IMG/VR virus record: IMGVR_UViG_3300031722_000088
Coordinates: 1 to 37,533 of that record
DNA: 37,533 nucleotides
Origin: a virus
Reading direction: 5' to 3' (one strand)
The translations under genes were made by a program, and so were the position numbers. The notes below the pieces were generated by a model that did not search any database, was not told the origin of the DNA, and was given only the letters and a program-made list of their open reading frames with translations. Shown one piece after another: positions 8,626 through 14,934 of this stretch. Every line of letters starts with the position of its first letter. Position 1 is the stretch's first letter.

Positions 8626-10125
8626 ATGTCAATAAAAATAACAGGTAAGACAAGTGGAAATACAGCAGAAGTAAATTCCTCAGACCAATTAAAAGTAGTA
8701 TTAGAAGTCGATGCAGAAAATAACCCCAATAATATTGGTGGTGTTCGTGTATTTCAAGAAAATGATACAGGGGCAATAACTGGAACTCCAAATATATTAT
8801 CTGCAGAAGTAGATGATGATTTTCGTGCAAGAAGTTCTAATGATTTACTACTAGATGAAGAAAATTTTTGTTATACTGCCCAAAATACTGGTAAACATTT
8901 TTATGCTAATACTACAATGACAAATGCGTGGGGAACTGGAGCTATGTCTACAAATAGTGGTAATATACTTACAAATTCAACTGCAACAAACTTTGGTTCA
9001 TATCGTTACTTCCCAATATTTGGAACTTCAACTCTTTCATTTGATATAGAAGGTTCTTTTAATGCTCAACCTACATCAAACACAGTTATAGACTTTGGTG
9101 GATTTTTAAGAGGTGCATCAAATCCTTATGCACCAACTGATGGAGCATACTTTAGACTTACTTCTGCTGGATTACAAGGTATAGTAAACTATAATGGAAC
9201 TGAAACCTCAACTCCTATTTTCCCAATATCAAATACAAATTCTAATCCTTGGGTATATCAAAATAATAAAAAATATCAATTTATTCTATATGTAACTCCT
9301 CGTCGTGTTGTATTTTGGATAAATGATAATGGAGACATAAATACATATGGTTCAATAAATACTCCAATAGGAAATGGACAACCTTGTGCATCTTCTTCTG
9401 TTCCATTTTCTGTTAGACACGCTATTGTTGGTGGTGCAGCAGGTTCATCTATTAGTTTTCAATTAGCTCGTTATTCTATTCGTCTAGGTGGTCCACAATT
9501 ATTTACAACAGGTTCAACAAATGGTTCTCGTTTACTTGGCTCATATCAAGGATTAGGGGGTGGAACAATGGGTTCAAATCAACAAATAGGTACTATTACA
9601 ACTGGAAATGTGGCAAATCTTACTCCTGCAGTTCCAACTACAACAACTGCTGCCTTAGGTTCTGGTCTTGGTGGTTCATTTTGGGAAACTGTATCATTAG
9701 CAGTTAATACTGATGCAATAATTAGTTCATATCAAGTTCCACTGGGTACTGTTACATCTCCTGGTCGTGTACTTGTTTTAAGAGGTTTATATTTATCTTC
9801 TTATGTTCAAACAGTTATAGTTGGTGGTCCATATACAGCAGAATATTTTTTAGCTTTTGGTCATACATCAGTTTCTCTTGCAACAGGAGAAGCTTCAGGA
9901 ACTAAAGCACCAAGAAGAATAGTATTGCCATTTATTCAACAAGTTACAACAGCCCAAGCAGTTCAAACTCAAGTAGCACAGAATACTACATTTGTAGACT
10001 TTGGTGATGCTCCAATATTTATAAATCCAGGAGAATTTGTACAACTTTGTACTAGACATATTGGTGTCGCAGGAACTACTGGAACTATTGTTCATAAAGT
10101 AACTCCAATTTACGGTTGGGAATAA
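8626..10125 (+). CDS. Large virion surface protein (putative adhesin/tail fibre)
   Basis: 499 residues. The opening ITGKTSGNTAEVNSSDQLKV, then GGVRVFQENDTGAITG and FCYTAQNTGKHFYANTTMT, belong to a protein type I recall from many uncultivated phages, located among fibre genes. The middle (residues about 110-290) looks like a lectin-type sandwich (VVFWINDNGDINTYG), and the C-terminal 200 residues form another beta domain (SSYQVPLGTVTSPGR, FVDFGDAPIFINPGEF). No catalytic motif was seen. It is the last structural gene before the lysis cassette. Receptor binding is an inference. Confidence 0.5.
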   Translation: MSIKITGKTSGNTAEVNSSDQLKVVLEVDAENNPNNIGGVRVFQENDTGAITGTPNILSAEVDDDFRARSSNDLLLDEENFCYTAQNTGKHFYANTTMTNAWGTGAMSTNSGNILTNSTATNFGSYRYFPIFGTSTLSFDIEGSFNAQPTSNTVIDFGGFLRGASNPYAPTDGAYFRLTSAGLQGIVNYNGTETSTPIFPISNTNSNPWVYQNNKKYQFILYVTPRRVVFWINDNGDINTYGSINTPIGNGQPCASSSVPFSVRHAIVGGAAGSSISFQLARYSIRLGGPQLFTTGSTNGSRLLGSYQGLGGGTMGSNQQIGTITTGNVANLTPAVPTTTTAALGSGLGGSFWETVSLAVNTDAIISSYQVPLGTVTSPGRVLVLRGLYLSSYVQTVIVGGPYTAEYFLAFGHTSVSLATGEASGTKAPRRIVLPFIQQVTTAQAVQTQVAQNTTFVDFGDAPIFINPGEFVQLCTRHIGVAGTTGTIVHKVTPIYGWE

Positions 10126-10129
10126 TTAT

Positions 10130-10375
10130 ATGAGTAACTCAGATGAAACAAGAATAGCATTATTAGAAAATAACTATGAAAACATGGATAAAAAACTTGA
10201 TGGTATTTTAGAAAGATTTAATAATTTTGAAAATAAACTAGATATAGCATTAGGTAAAAAAGCAGATAAAGATACACAATGGGCAGAAAAATTATTAATA
10301 TGGTTAGGTATTTTTATAGGAGGTGGTCTTTTAGCTTGGTTAGGAACTTTAATAATAAAATTAATTAATTTATGA
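10130..10375 (+). CDS. Putative holin or lysis-associated membrane protein (coiled coil + 1 TM)
   Basis: 81 residues. A charged coiled-coil-like N-terminus (residues 5-42) precedes one strong membrane segment (about 55-78, LLIWLGIFIGGGLLAWLG). This layout resembles XhlA-type haemolysin/holin partners. Its stop overlaps the ATG of the amidase gene (ATGA), so the two are probably translationally coupled. With the two-TM protein at 10937 it brackets the endolysin, which supports a lysis role. Confidence 0.6.
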   Translation: MSNSDETRIALLENNYENMDKKLDGILERFNNFENKLDIALGKKADKDTQWAEKLLIWLGIFIGGGLLAWLGTLIIKLINL

Positions 10376-10935
10376 ATATAATAAAAAAACTAAGTCCAAA
10401 TTTTTCAAGTAGAGGAGATTACAAACCAGAAATTATAGTTGTGCATATTTCAGCTGGAACACTAGACGCGATGACATCTTGGTTTTCAACAACAGACTCT
10501 CAAGTATCAGCTCATTATGGAATAGGTAAAAATGGAATTATAATGCAGTATGTAGAAGAAACAAATAAGGCTTGGCATGCTGGTAATGTAAGAAATCAAA
10601 GTTTCAAATTATATAAAGAAGGAATAAACCCTAACATGTATACTATTGGAATAGAAAATGAAGGATTAGATTTATCTCAAGCTCCAGCACTACAATTAGA
10701 TACTCTTTGCTCTTTGATTAAAGATATTGCTAGTAGATGGAATATACCCCTTGATCGCGACCATATCGTTGGTCACTACCAAATAGACGGAGTAGTCAAA
10801 GCAAATTGTCCAAGCCCCGACCATACTGTTATAGATAGATTAATTATGCCGAGATTAGTAGATGAGCAAATTTGTCTAAAAGTTCCAAAGTCGAAATTGG
10901 ACATTATTAGTAAGTTTTTAAGTAGTTTAAAATAA
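10372..10935 (+). CDS. Endolysin, N-acetylmuramoyl-L-alanine amidase (Amidase_2)
   Basis: 187 residues. Cuts the bond between N-acetylmuramic acid and L-alanine in peptidoglycan. Motifs in order: VVHISAG (zinc ligand H25), SAHYGIG (Y49), AWHAG, IGIENEG, VGHYQIDG (zinc ligand H135) and KANCPSPD (K143, C146), all as in T7-lysozyme-type amidases, so the active site looks intact. The last 30 residues (VPKSKLDIISKFLSSLK) are an extra helical tail of unknown use. No signal peptide, so it depends on a holin; candidates flank it on both sides. Overlaps the upstream gene by 4 bases. Confidence 0.9.
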   Translation: MNIIKKLSPNFSSRGDYKPEIIVVHISAGTLDAMTSWFSTTDSQVSAHYGIGKNGIIMQYVEETNKAWHAGNVRNQSFKLYKEGINPNMYTIGIENEGLDLSQAPALQLDTLCSLIKDIASRWNIPLDRDHIVGHYQIDGVVKANCPSPDHTVIDRLIMPRLVDEQICLKVPKSKLDIISKFLSSLK

Positions 10936-10936
10936 A

Positions 10937-11179
10937 ATGTGGAACATATTTATGGATTGGTTAATTACAAGTAGTGCAGACCCAGATAAAAACAGTGCAA
11001 CAATTACTGGAATAGTGATTGCTTATGCCGGCTCAATCGTATCAGCATTATCAATTTTTAATATAAGTGTTACCTATGAAACAGTAGTGCATTATATTTC
11101 AACTGGTGGTGTAATTTTAGGTTGTTTATTAGCGATTTTTGGATTATGTAGAAAGGTTTACTTTATGTTTAAGAAGTAG
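10937..11179 (+). CDS. Putative holin (two membrane segments)
   Basis: 80 residues with two hydrophobic segments (about 23-42 and 53-71), a short loop, and a basic C-terminus (RKVYFMFKK). Small two-TM proteins beside an amidase gene are typical holins. It starts 1 base after the amidase stop and ends the rightward virion/lysis block, ahead of a terminator at 11232. No sequence family recognised beyond this. Confidence 0.6.
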   Translation: MWNIFMDWLITSSADPDKNSATITGIVIAYAGSIVSALSIFNISVTYETVVHYISTGGVILGCLLAIFGLCRKVYFMFKK

Positions 11180-11231
11180 TATACTGTATTTGTTGAGAAA
11201 AAACTAAATCATTTGATTTATATAGAAAACA

Positions 11232-11256
11232 CCCTAATTTAAATATAGGGGGCTTT
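11232..11256. terminator. Putative bidirectional terminator between converging genes
   Basis: CCCTA (11232-11236) pairs with TAGGG (11246-11250), followed on the + strand by GGC and TTTTTATT. On the minus strand the same hairpin is followed by TGTTTTC. It sits between the ends of the + lysis genes and the minus HNH-like gene (ends 11260). Short stem, so moderate support. Confidence 0.5.
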
Positions 11257-11259
11257 TTA

Positions 11260-11454
11260 TTATCTACTTAAATATTCTTTCATTCGTTTAACACGAATCA
11301 ATAATGCAATAACTTCATCTAAAGTTAAGTTTTTAAATAAAGTGTGCCACATTCGATGTTTTTCAACATATATCCAAAGTAAATTAGCTTCTGTTGATTT
11401 ACCTTGACGACTTTTCGGAATGAGGTGGTGTCTGTTTTGACCTTTTCTTTTCAT
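11260..11454 (-). CDS. Small HNH-like protein (HHLIPKSR family)
   Basis: 64 residues. NRHHLIPKSRQGKSTEANLL followed by KHRMWHTLFKNLTLDEVI is a compact HNH-like arrangement (His-His, an Asn, then a second His in KHRMWH), a small protein type I associate with many CPR and phage genomes. It lacks CxxC pairs. It is on the minus strand, downstream of two tRNAs, and is the only clear minus-strand protein gene here; probably co-transcribed with the tRNAs. Nuclease activity is a guess; it could be a degenerate homing-type enzyme that came with the tRNA island. Confidence 0.6.
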   Translation of the reverse strand: MKRKGQNRHHLIPKSRQGKSTEANLLWIYVEKHRMWHTLFKNLTLDEVIALLIRVKRMKEYLSR

Positions 11455-11485
11455 AATACTAATTTTTAAATGATGTGCCTGATTA

Positions 11486-11587
11486 GAGAGTGGTAGGTGT
11501 CGAACCTATTGATTAGTAGCTAACTAATTACTATTCGTGTTTTATTGCCGACTTGAACGGCTTGCAATTCCACTATGCCACACTCCC
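11486..11587 (-). tRNA. tRNA-Leu(CAA)-like, with oversized variable region
   Basis: On the minus strand: acceptor GGGAGTG pairs with CACTCTC (one G-T pair); D arm GCA/TGC around TAGTGGAAT; anticodon stem GCCG/CGGC around TTCAAGT, giving anticodon CAA (Leu, codon TTG); T arm TAGG/CCTA around TTCGACA. The long variable arm fits Leu, but it is about 36 bases, longer than usual, with an internal hairpin ATTAG/CTAAT. The 27-43 and 49-65 pairs are mismatched and the discriminator reads T, so it may be decaying. CCA is not encoded. Confidence 0.65.
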
Positions 11588-11625
11588 TAACTAGACACAC
11601 CAATTTTTAAAGAACAAATAACTTG

Positions 11626-11696
11626 TTTCTAAATATGGATTCGAACCACAATAACAACCTTCAAAGGGTCGTGTCCTACCGTTAGACGATTTAGAA
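11626..11696 (-). tRNA. tRNA-Gln(TTG)
   Basis: On the minus strand: acceptor TTCTAAA/TTTAGAA, D arm GTC/GAC around TAACGGTAG, anticodon stem CGACC/GGTTG around CTTTGAA (anticodon TTG, codon CAA), a 4-base variable loop, T arm TGTGG/CCATA around TTCGAAT. All stems close with only G-T wobbles. CCA is not encoded, so the host enzyme must add it. CAA is frequent in the Gln-rich virion proteins of this genome, which could be why it is kept. Confidence 0.88.
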
Positions 11697-11701
11697 ATAT
11701 C

Positions 11702-11758
11702 CCTCTGTTATAGTTTTTGATACAAAATAAATTTAAAAAAATGTGTGCTATACAGAGG
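11702..11758 (-). promoter_or_regulatory. Hairpin in the leader of the tRNA transcript
   Basis: CCTCTGTTATAG (11702-11713) and CTATACAGAGG (11748-11758) pair over 11 positions with one bulged base, enclosing a 34-base A/T-rich loop. It lies between the minus promoter at 11768 and the tRNA-Gln 5' end, so it could be a processing or stability element. Confidence 0.4.
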
Positions 11759-11767
11759 ACTATATAA

Positions 11768-11795
11768 ATTATACTCCCATCTAAAAAATACACAA
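11768..11795 (-). promoter_or_regulatory. Minus-strand promoter of the tRNA/HNH-like island
   Basis: Read on the minus strand: TTGTGT (11795-11790), 16 bases, TATAAT (11773-11768). The same -35 hexamer and spacing occur at the + promoter at 13743. Predicted start near 11761, about 65 bases before tRNA-Gln. Confidence 0.55.
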
Positions 11796-11796
11796 C

Positions 11797-11850
11797 AAAA
11801 AATACCTAAATTGAAACTTAATTATTGCAGTTCAATTGATAGGTATTTTT
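11797..11850. terminator. Strong stem-loop separating the minus island from the rightward early genes
   Basis: AAAAATACCTA (11798-11808) pairs perfectly with TAGGTATTTTT (11840-11850), and the stem continues inward with AATTGAA/TTCAATT after a two-base bulge, leaving a 15-base loop. A-tract and T-tract flanks make it a terminator in both directions. It lies just upstream of the minus promoter at 11795, so it may insulate the two transcription directions. Confidence 0.6.
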
Positions 11851-11992
11851 GTAATCAATTTAAACTTAAAAGTCCGTCTGTGTTATTTTAGTTTTCAATA
11901 ACCATTTCGAAATCTAGAGTAAAAATTTTAGCCAAGTATAGTTCCAAGTATAAGGTGGCACTTATAATTATATGCCTATCTAAAATTAATGC
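11851..11992. other. AT-rich intergenic stretch with a 9-bp direct repeat
   Basis: No convincing gene. CCAAGTATA occurs at 11932-11940 and 11944-11952, 12 bases apart, and ATTTCGAAAT is a local palindrome. These may be operator-like sites ahead of the promoter at 12016, but nothing proves it. Confidence 0.3.
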
Positions 11993-12050
11993 AAAAAGTT
12001 ATGCACAGTTTTTATTTTACATATTGTATTGTAGGTTGTATAATATATTT
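11993..12050 (+). promoter_or_regulatory. Early promoter with DnaA-box-like upstream element, leaderless geometry
   Basis: TTTACA (12016-12021), 17 bases, TATAAT (12039-12044), then six bases to the ATG at 12051. Upstream lies TTATGCACA (11999-12007), a DnaA-box match, inside a 19-base stretch (11993-12011) that is repeated exactly at 18807-18825 before another promoter. The start codon of the following gene is chosen from this geometry. Confidence 0.65.
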
Positions 12051-12242
12051 ATGGACACAGAAAGAACACTCTTATTAGAAGCAAAAATAGACATAGATAA
12101 TCTATTACAAACAAGCAATCTTATTTACTTAGGAAAGATTATTAGAAGTTTAAATAGATACTGTATTTTAAATCAAGTGGATCTAAATATTAAAAGTGAA
12201 GATATTATTAAATTAAGTCAAATGAGTATTCCAAATGAATAA
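12051..12242 (+). CDS. Small early protein, unknown
   Basis: 63 residues, mostly helical and acidic at the N-terminus (MDTERTLLLEAKIDIDNLLQ). The frame is open further upstream to 11955, but that would run across the promoter; the ATG at 12051 sits six bases after a perfect TATAAT, so I take it as the start, probably on a leaderless mRNA. It overlaps the next gene by 8 bases. No family recognised. Confidence 0.6.
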   Translation: MDTERTLLLEAKIDIDNLLQTSNLIYLGKIIRSLNRYCILNQVDLNIKSEDIIKLSQMSIPNE

Positions 12243-13398
12243 AAAACAAATTGAAAAATATTTGAAAGATAATTGGATTAAAAAAAGTAATAATCAATTA
12301 GCTAAAACAATAGGAAAAAGTCAATCTCAACTAAGACGATATGCTCGTAAAATAGGATTGCCACAAAAAGAAGGTGGTGGCTCAAATAAAGTAGAGTTCA
12401 AAAGATTAAGTGTAGATGAACTTAAAATACAAAAACAGAAAGGCGACGAACTACAACACTCAAAGAGGAACATAGAACAACTTTTAAATGAAAACTTAAA
12501 ACTAACTAAAACATTAGATATACTTTCAAATGTTAGAGAAGTAACAACATTTAAAATTACAAAACATAAATCTGTGCATTCTGAAGCAACTGCCGTTATT
12601 TTAGCTTCTGATTGGCACTTAGGCGAAAAAGTAGATGCTTCAACAATTGGTTATGTAAACGAATTTAACGAAGTAGTCGCAAAAGAGAGAGCAGAAGAGT
12701 TTTTTAAAAATGCACTTAGACTTATAAAAATATTTGAAAAAGATATAACTATAAATACTCTAGTTTTAGCTTTGCTTGGAGATTTTATTTCAAATACAAT
12801 TCACGAAGACTTAGCAGAAACAAATACTATGTTACCAGCAGACGAAATATGTTTTGCTCAAGATTTAATTACTTCTGGTATTCAATTCCTTTTAGATAAT
12901 ACAAAACTTAAAATAATAATTCCGTGCCACTCTGGTAATCACGGTAGAATGACAAAAAAACAAAGAATATCAAGTGAAGCAGGTAACTCTTTGGAATATT
13001 ATATGTATAGAAGTATCGCTAGTTATTTTAAAAAAGAAAAAAGACTAGAGTTTATTATTCCCCGTGGTTATTTTTCTTTCGTGCAAGTTTATGACAAAAC
13101 ATTAAGATTTCATCACGGACATAATTTAAGTTATGGTGGTGGAGTTGGTGGAATAACAATTCCAATAAATAAAGCAATCGCACAATGGAATAAAACTCGC
13201 AATGTAGATTTTGATTGTTTCGGACATTTTCACCAATTCTTAGATGGTGGGTATTGGATTTGTAACGGGTCGATGATCGGATTTAATAATTATGCAGAAA
13301 GTATAAAGGCAACCTTTGATAAACCAAAGCAAACTTTCTTTTTAATAGATAGTAAAAGGGGTAAAACAGTCGTCGCTCCTATAACTTTCACAAAATAA
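12235..13398 (+). CDS. HTH-metallophosphoesterase (calcineurin-like, SbcD/Mre11-type fold)
   Basis: 387 residues. Residues about 1-45 look like a helix-turn-helix (NQLAKTIGKSQSQLRRYARK), 55-100 a coiled coil, and 115-387 a two-metal phosphoesterase. Metal-site motifs in order: SDWHLGE (D126, H128), LGDFIS (D183), SGNHGR (N235, H236), HHGHN (H294, H296) and GHFHQ (H331, H333), so the site is complete. Phage members are thought to act on DNA ends or recombination intermediates; this one's substrate is not shown by the sequence. It is the second early gene, near replication functions, and its stop overlaps the next short gene. Confidence 0.75.
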   Translation: MNKKQIEKYLKDNWIKKSNNQLAKTIGKSQSQLRRYARKIGLPQKEGGGSNKVEFKRLSVDELKIQKQKGDELQHSKRNIEQLLNENLKLTKTLDILSNVREVTTFKITKHKSVHSEATAVILASDWHLGEKVDASTIGYVNEFNEVVAKERAEEFFKNALRLIKIFEKDITINTLVLALLGDFISNTIHEDLAETNTMLPADEICFAQDLITSGIQFLLDNTKLKIIIPCHSGNHGRMTKKQRISSEAGNSLEYYMYRSIASYFKKEKRLEFIIPRGYFSFVQVYDKTLRFHHGHNLSYGGGVGGITIPINKAIAQWNKTRNVDFDCFGHFHQFLDGGYWICNGSMIGFNNYAESIKATFDKPKQTFFLIDSKRGKTVVAPITFTK

Positions 13399-13490
13399 TG
13401 AACTGCAATAATTGTGGTAAAAAATGTATATCAACATACTGGTCTAAATTGCTCAAAAAATGGGTATGTTGGACTTGTTTAGAAGATTAG
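13398..13490 (+). CDS. 30-residue zinc-ribbon protein
   Basis: ATG at 13398 overlaps the last base of the previous stop. The product MNCNNCGKKC...VCWTCLED has CxxC and CxxC pairs spaced by about 17 residues, a minimal zinc ribbon. Too short for most gene finders. The tight junction with the upstream gene and the paired cysteines support it; function unknown. Confidence 0.55.
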   Translation: MNCNNCGKKCISTYWSKLLKKWVCWTCLED

Positions 13491-13559
13491 TACACCTTGT
13501 ATAGTTTCGTCGTTCTGAGAGTCTTGTAGAGCTTTATAGAGGCATTGTAGTAATATATT

Positions 13560-13742
13560 ATGATTGATAAATGTAAAAACCGTAAAGAAATAGTGAAATC
13601 TATAAAATTGGCTTGGTCATCCCTTGACAGTCATTTAGGTTATACGGATGTGCCATATAAAAAAGGCGAGCCAAAACGATTCCACATTAAGGCGATAAAA
13701 GAATATTCTGTGATTATTAAAACTTTAGCTGATCAACTTTAG
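13560..13742 (+). CDS. Small protein, unknown
   Basis: 60 residues, basic: KNRKEIVKSIKLAWSSLDSH, then FHIKAIKEYSVIIKTLADQL, two helices joined by a Gly/Pro turn. Small proteins of this outline occur in early regions of other phages, but I know no function. The 69 bases before it contain no clear promoter (TAGTAA six bases before the ATG is a weak -10). Confidence 0.5.
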   Translation: MIDKCKNRKEIVKSIKLAWSSLDSHLGYTDVPYKKGEPKRFHIKAIKEYSVIIKTLADQL

Positions 13743-13770
13743 TTGTGTTTAAAATTAGTAGGTGTATAAT
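13743..13770 (+). promoter_or_regulatory. Putative promoter of the replication operon
   Basis: TTGTGT (13743-13748), 16 bases, TATAAT (13765-13770), start expected near 13777. Same hexamers and spacing as the minus promoter at 11768-11795. The resulting transcript carries a leader of about 100 bases with strong secondary structure before the ATG at 13877. Confidence 0.6.
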
Positions 13771-13806
13771 ATAAAAAGTGGTTAGTCGCCACATTAGTAA
13801 GATTAA

Positions 13807-13862
13807 CTTTTGCGTCGCTCGTTCAGTCTATCTACTCGCAAAAGGGATAGATTGAACAAGCG
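13807..13862 (+). ncRNA. Leader with two mutually exclusive hairpins (possible RNA switch)
   Basis: Hairpin A: 13816-13832 pairs with 13846-13862, 17 positions with one C/A mismatch and one G-U (core TCTATC/GATAGA). Hairpin B: CTTTTGCG (13807-13814) pairs perfectly with CGCAAAAG (13837-13844), which lies in the loop of A. The connecting loops are too short (1 base each) for both to form together as a pseudoknot, so they look like alternatives. Smaller stem GTGG/CCAC lies upstream near 13778-13792. Located between promoter and the 13877 gene; control of the replication operon is inferred. Confidence 0.6.
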
Positions 13863-13876
13863 AACAATTAAATAAG

Positions 13877-14095
13877 ATGGATATATGGGAAAAAGACGGA
13901 ATTATATTTATTAAAGTAAGTAGTCGTTTTACTTATACTTTTAATATATCTAAGGTAAAAAAAATAGGAGATGTAAATGACGCTCCTGGCTCTTTTTCTA
14001 TGTGGGGTTGGATAAATCATTTAAGAGAAAAAAATTGGTGGCACGATAATCTTGAAAGGTCGTTTATAAAAATTTGTGAACATATAATTAAGTAA
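13877..14095 (+). CDS. Small protein, unknown, first gene of the replication operon
   Basis: 72 residues, Trp-rich (MWGWINHL, NWWHDNL), with a beta start (IIFIKVSSRFTYTFNISK) and a helical end. No family recognised. It follows the structured leader and is 4 bases ahead of the replication initiator gene, so it may be regulated with it. Confidence 0.5.
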   Translation: MDIWEKDGIIFIKVSSRFTYTFNISKVKKIGDVNDAPGSFSMWGWINHLREKNWWHDNLERSFIKICEHIIK

Positions 14096-14099
14096 TTTT

Positions 14100-14933
14100 A
14101 TGGCTAGTCCACAGAAAGAAAATGGTTTTACTTCAATAGCAAATGAGATTATTTCTTCATTAGTAAAGGCGTGTTTACTAGGCTCAGAATATCAAATAAC
14201 TTTTTGGGTTATAAGGCAAACATATGGATTTCAAAAAAAGGAAGATTTTATCTCTTTATCACAATTTGAGAAATGGACAGGATTATCAAGACCAACAGTA
14301 GTAAAAACAATAAAAAATCTTACATTTAAAAAGATTATTATTAAGGAAAATAATAAATATAGGTTCAATAAAGACTGGGAAAAATGGGGTAGTAAAGGCG
14401 TGTTAACTAGTAAAGGCGTATTTACTACTGCTAGTAAAGGCGTGTTAACCGAAACTAGTAAAGGCGTGTTAACACACAAAAGAAAGAAAGAAATTATACA
14501 AAAGAAAGGGAGTTTATTATTAGCTAGCTTAGAAGAAATTATGTATAACTATGTAAATGTAGACACAGAAGGAAATCCTATAAGTAAGAAAAGAATACCT
14601 AAAATATCTAAAGAAGAAAATGCCGAACTAATAAAAGTTGGTTTACTTTGGCAAAAAACTATCGCCGAATATTTGAAAGTAAATATAAACGATGTAGTAA
14701 TGAAAAATATATACTACCCAATACGAAGTGTTTATAATCGCGACAGATTTACTATTTCAGACTTCAAAGGATTGTTTAACTATTTCATAAACGATAAAGC
14801 AATCAAAGATGACAATAAAATGAGTTTTGATTTATGTATGTCAGAAAAATATGTCGCAAAGTATAAAATATCAAAGCGGTCGAAAGAAACACCTAAAACA
14901 CTATCTCAAATGTCAGATGAGATAAAACTATAA
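14100..14933 (+). CDS. Replication initiator, lambda O-like (Phage_rep_O N-terminal domain)
   Basis: 277 residues. The N-terminal 92 residues, from GFTSIANEIISSLVKACLLGSEY through WTGLSRPTVVKTIKNL (recognition helix about 60-73), match the winged-helix domain of phage replication protein O, which binds origin iterons and recruits the DnaB helicase. Residues 98-126 are four copies of SKGV(L/F)T, encoded by four 17-bp DNA repeats (14391-14473) that are probably the origin itself. The C-terminal half (residues 150-277) would contact the helicase, whose gene begins 1 base after the stop. No separate helicase loader gene was recognised. Confidence 0.8.
   Translation: MASPQKENGFTSIANEIISSLVKACLLGSEYQITFWVIRQTYGFQKKEDFISLSQFEKWTGLSRPTVVKTIKNLTFKKIIIKENNKYRFNKDWEKWGSKGVLTSKGVFTTASKGVLTETSKGVLTHKRKKEIIQKKGSLLLASLEEIMYNYVNVDTEGNPISKKRIPKISKEENAELIKVGLLWQKTIAEYLKVNINDVVMKNIYYPIRSVYNRDRFTISDFKGLFNYFINDKAIKDDNKMSFDLCMSEKYVAKYKISKRSKETPKTLSQMSDEIKL
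14391..14473 (+). repeat. Four iterons inside the initiator gene: putative replication origin
   Basis: AGTAAAGGCGTGTTAAC at 14391-14407, 14433-14449 and 14457-14473, and the variant AGTAAAGGCGTATTTAC at 14409-14425. Spacings are 18, 24 and 24 bases, all multiples of three, keeping the protein in frame. Directly downstream (14474-14530) is a purine-rich, AT-rich stretch. In lambda the origin lies at the same place: four iterons within O next to an AT-rich unwinding region. Direct observation of the repeats; origin role inferred by this parallel. Confidence 0.65.
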
Positions 14934-14934
14934 T

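Noticed and set aside
11955-12050. Upstream 32-codon extension of the gene at 12051
   Set aside because: It would run through the DnaA-box-like site and both promoter hexamers; the ATG at 12051 fits the promoter spacing.
13807-13862. True H-type pseudoknot
   Set aside because: Connecting loops of one base cannot span stems of 8 and 17 pairs; alternative hairpins fit better.
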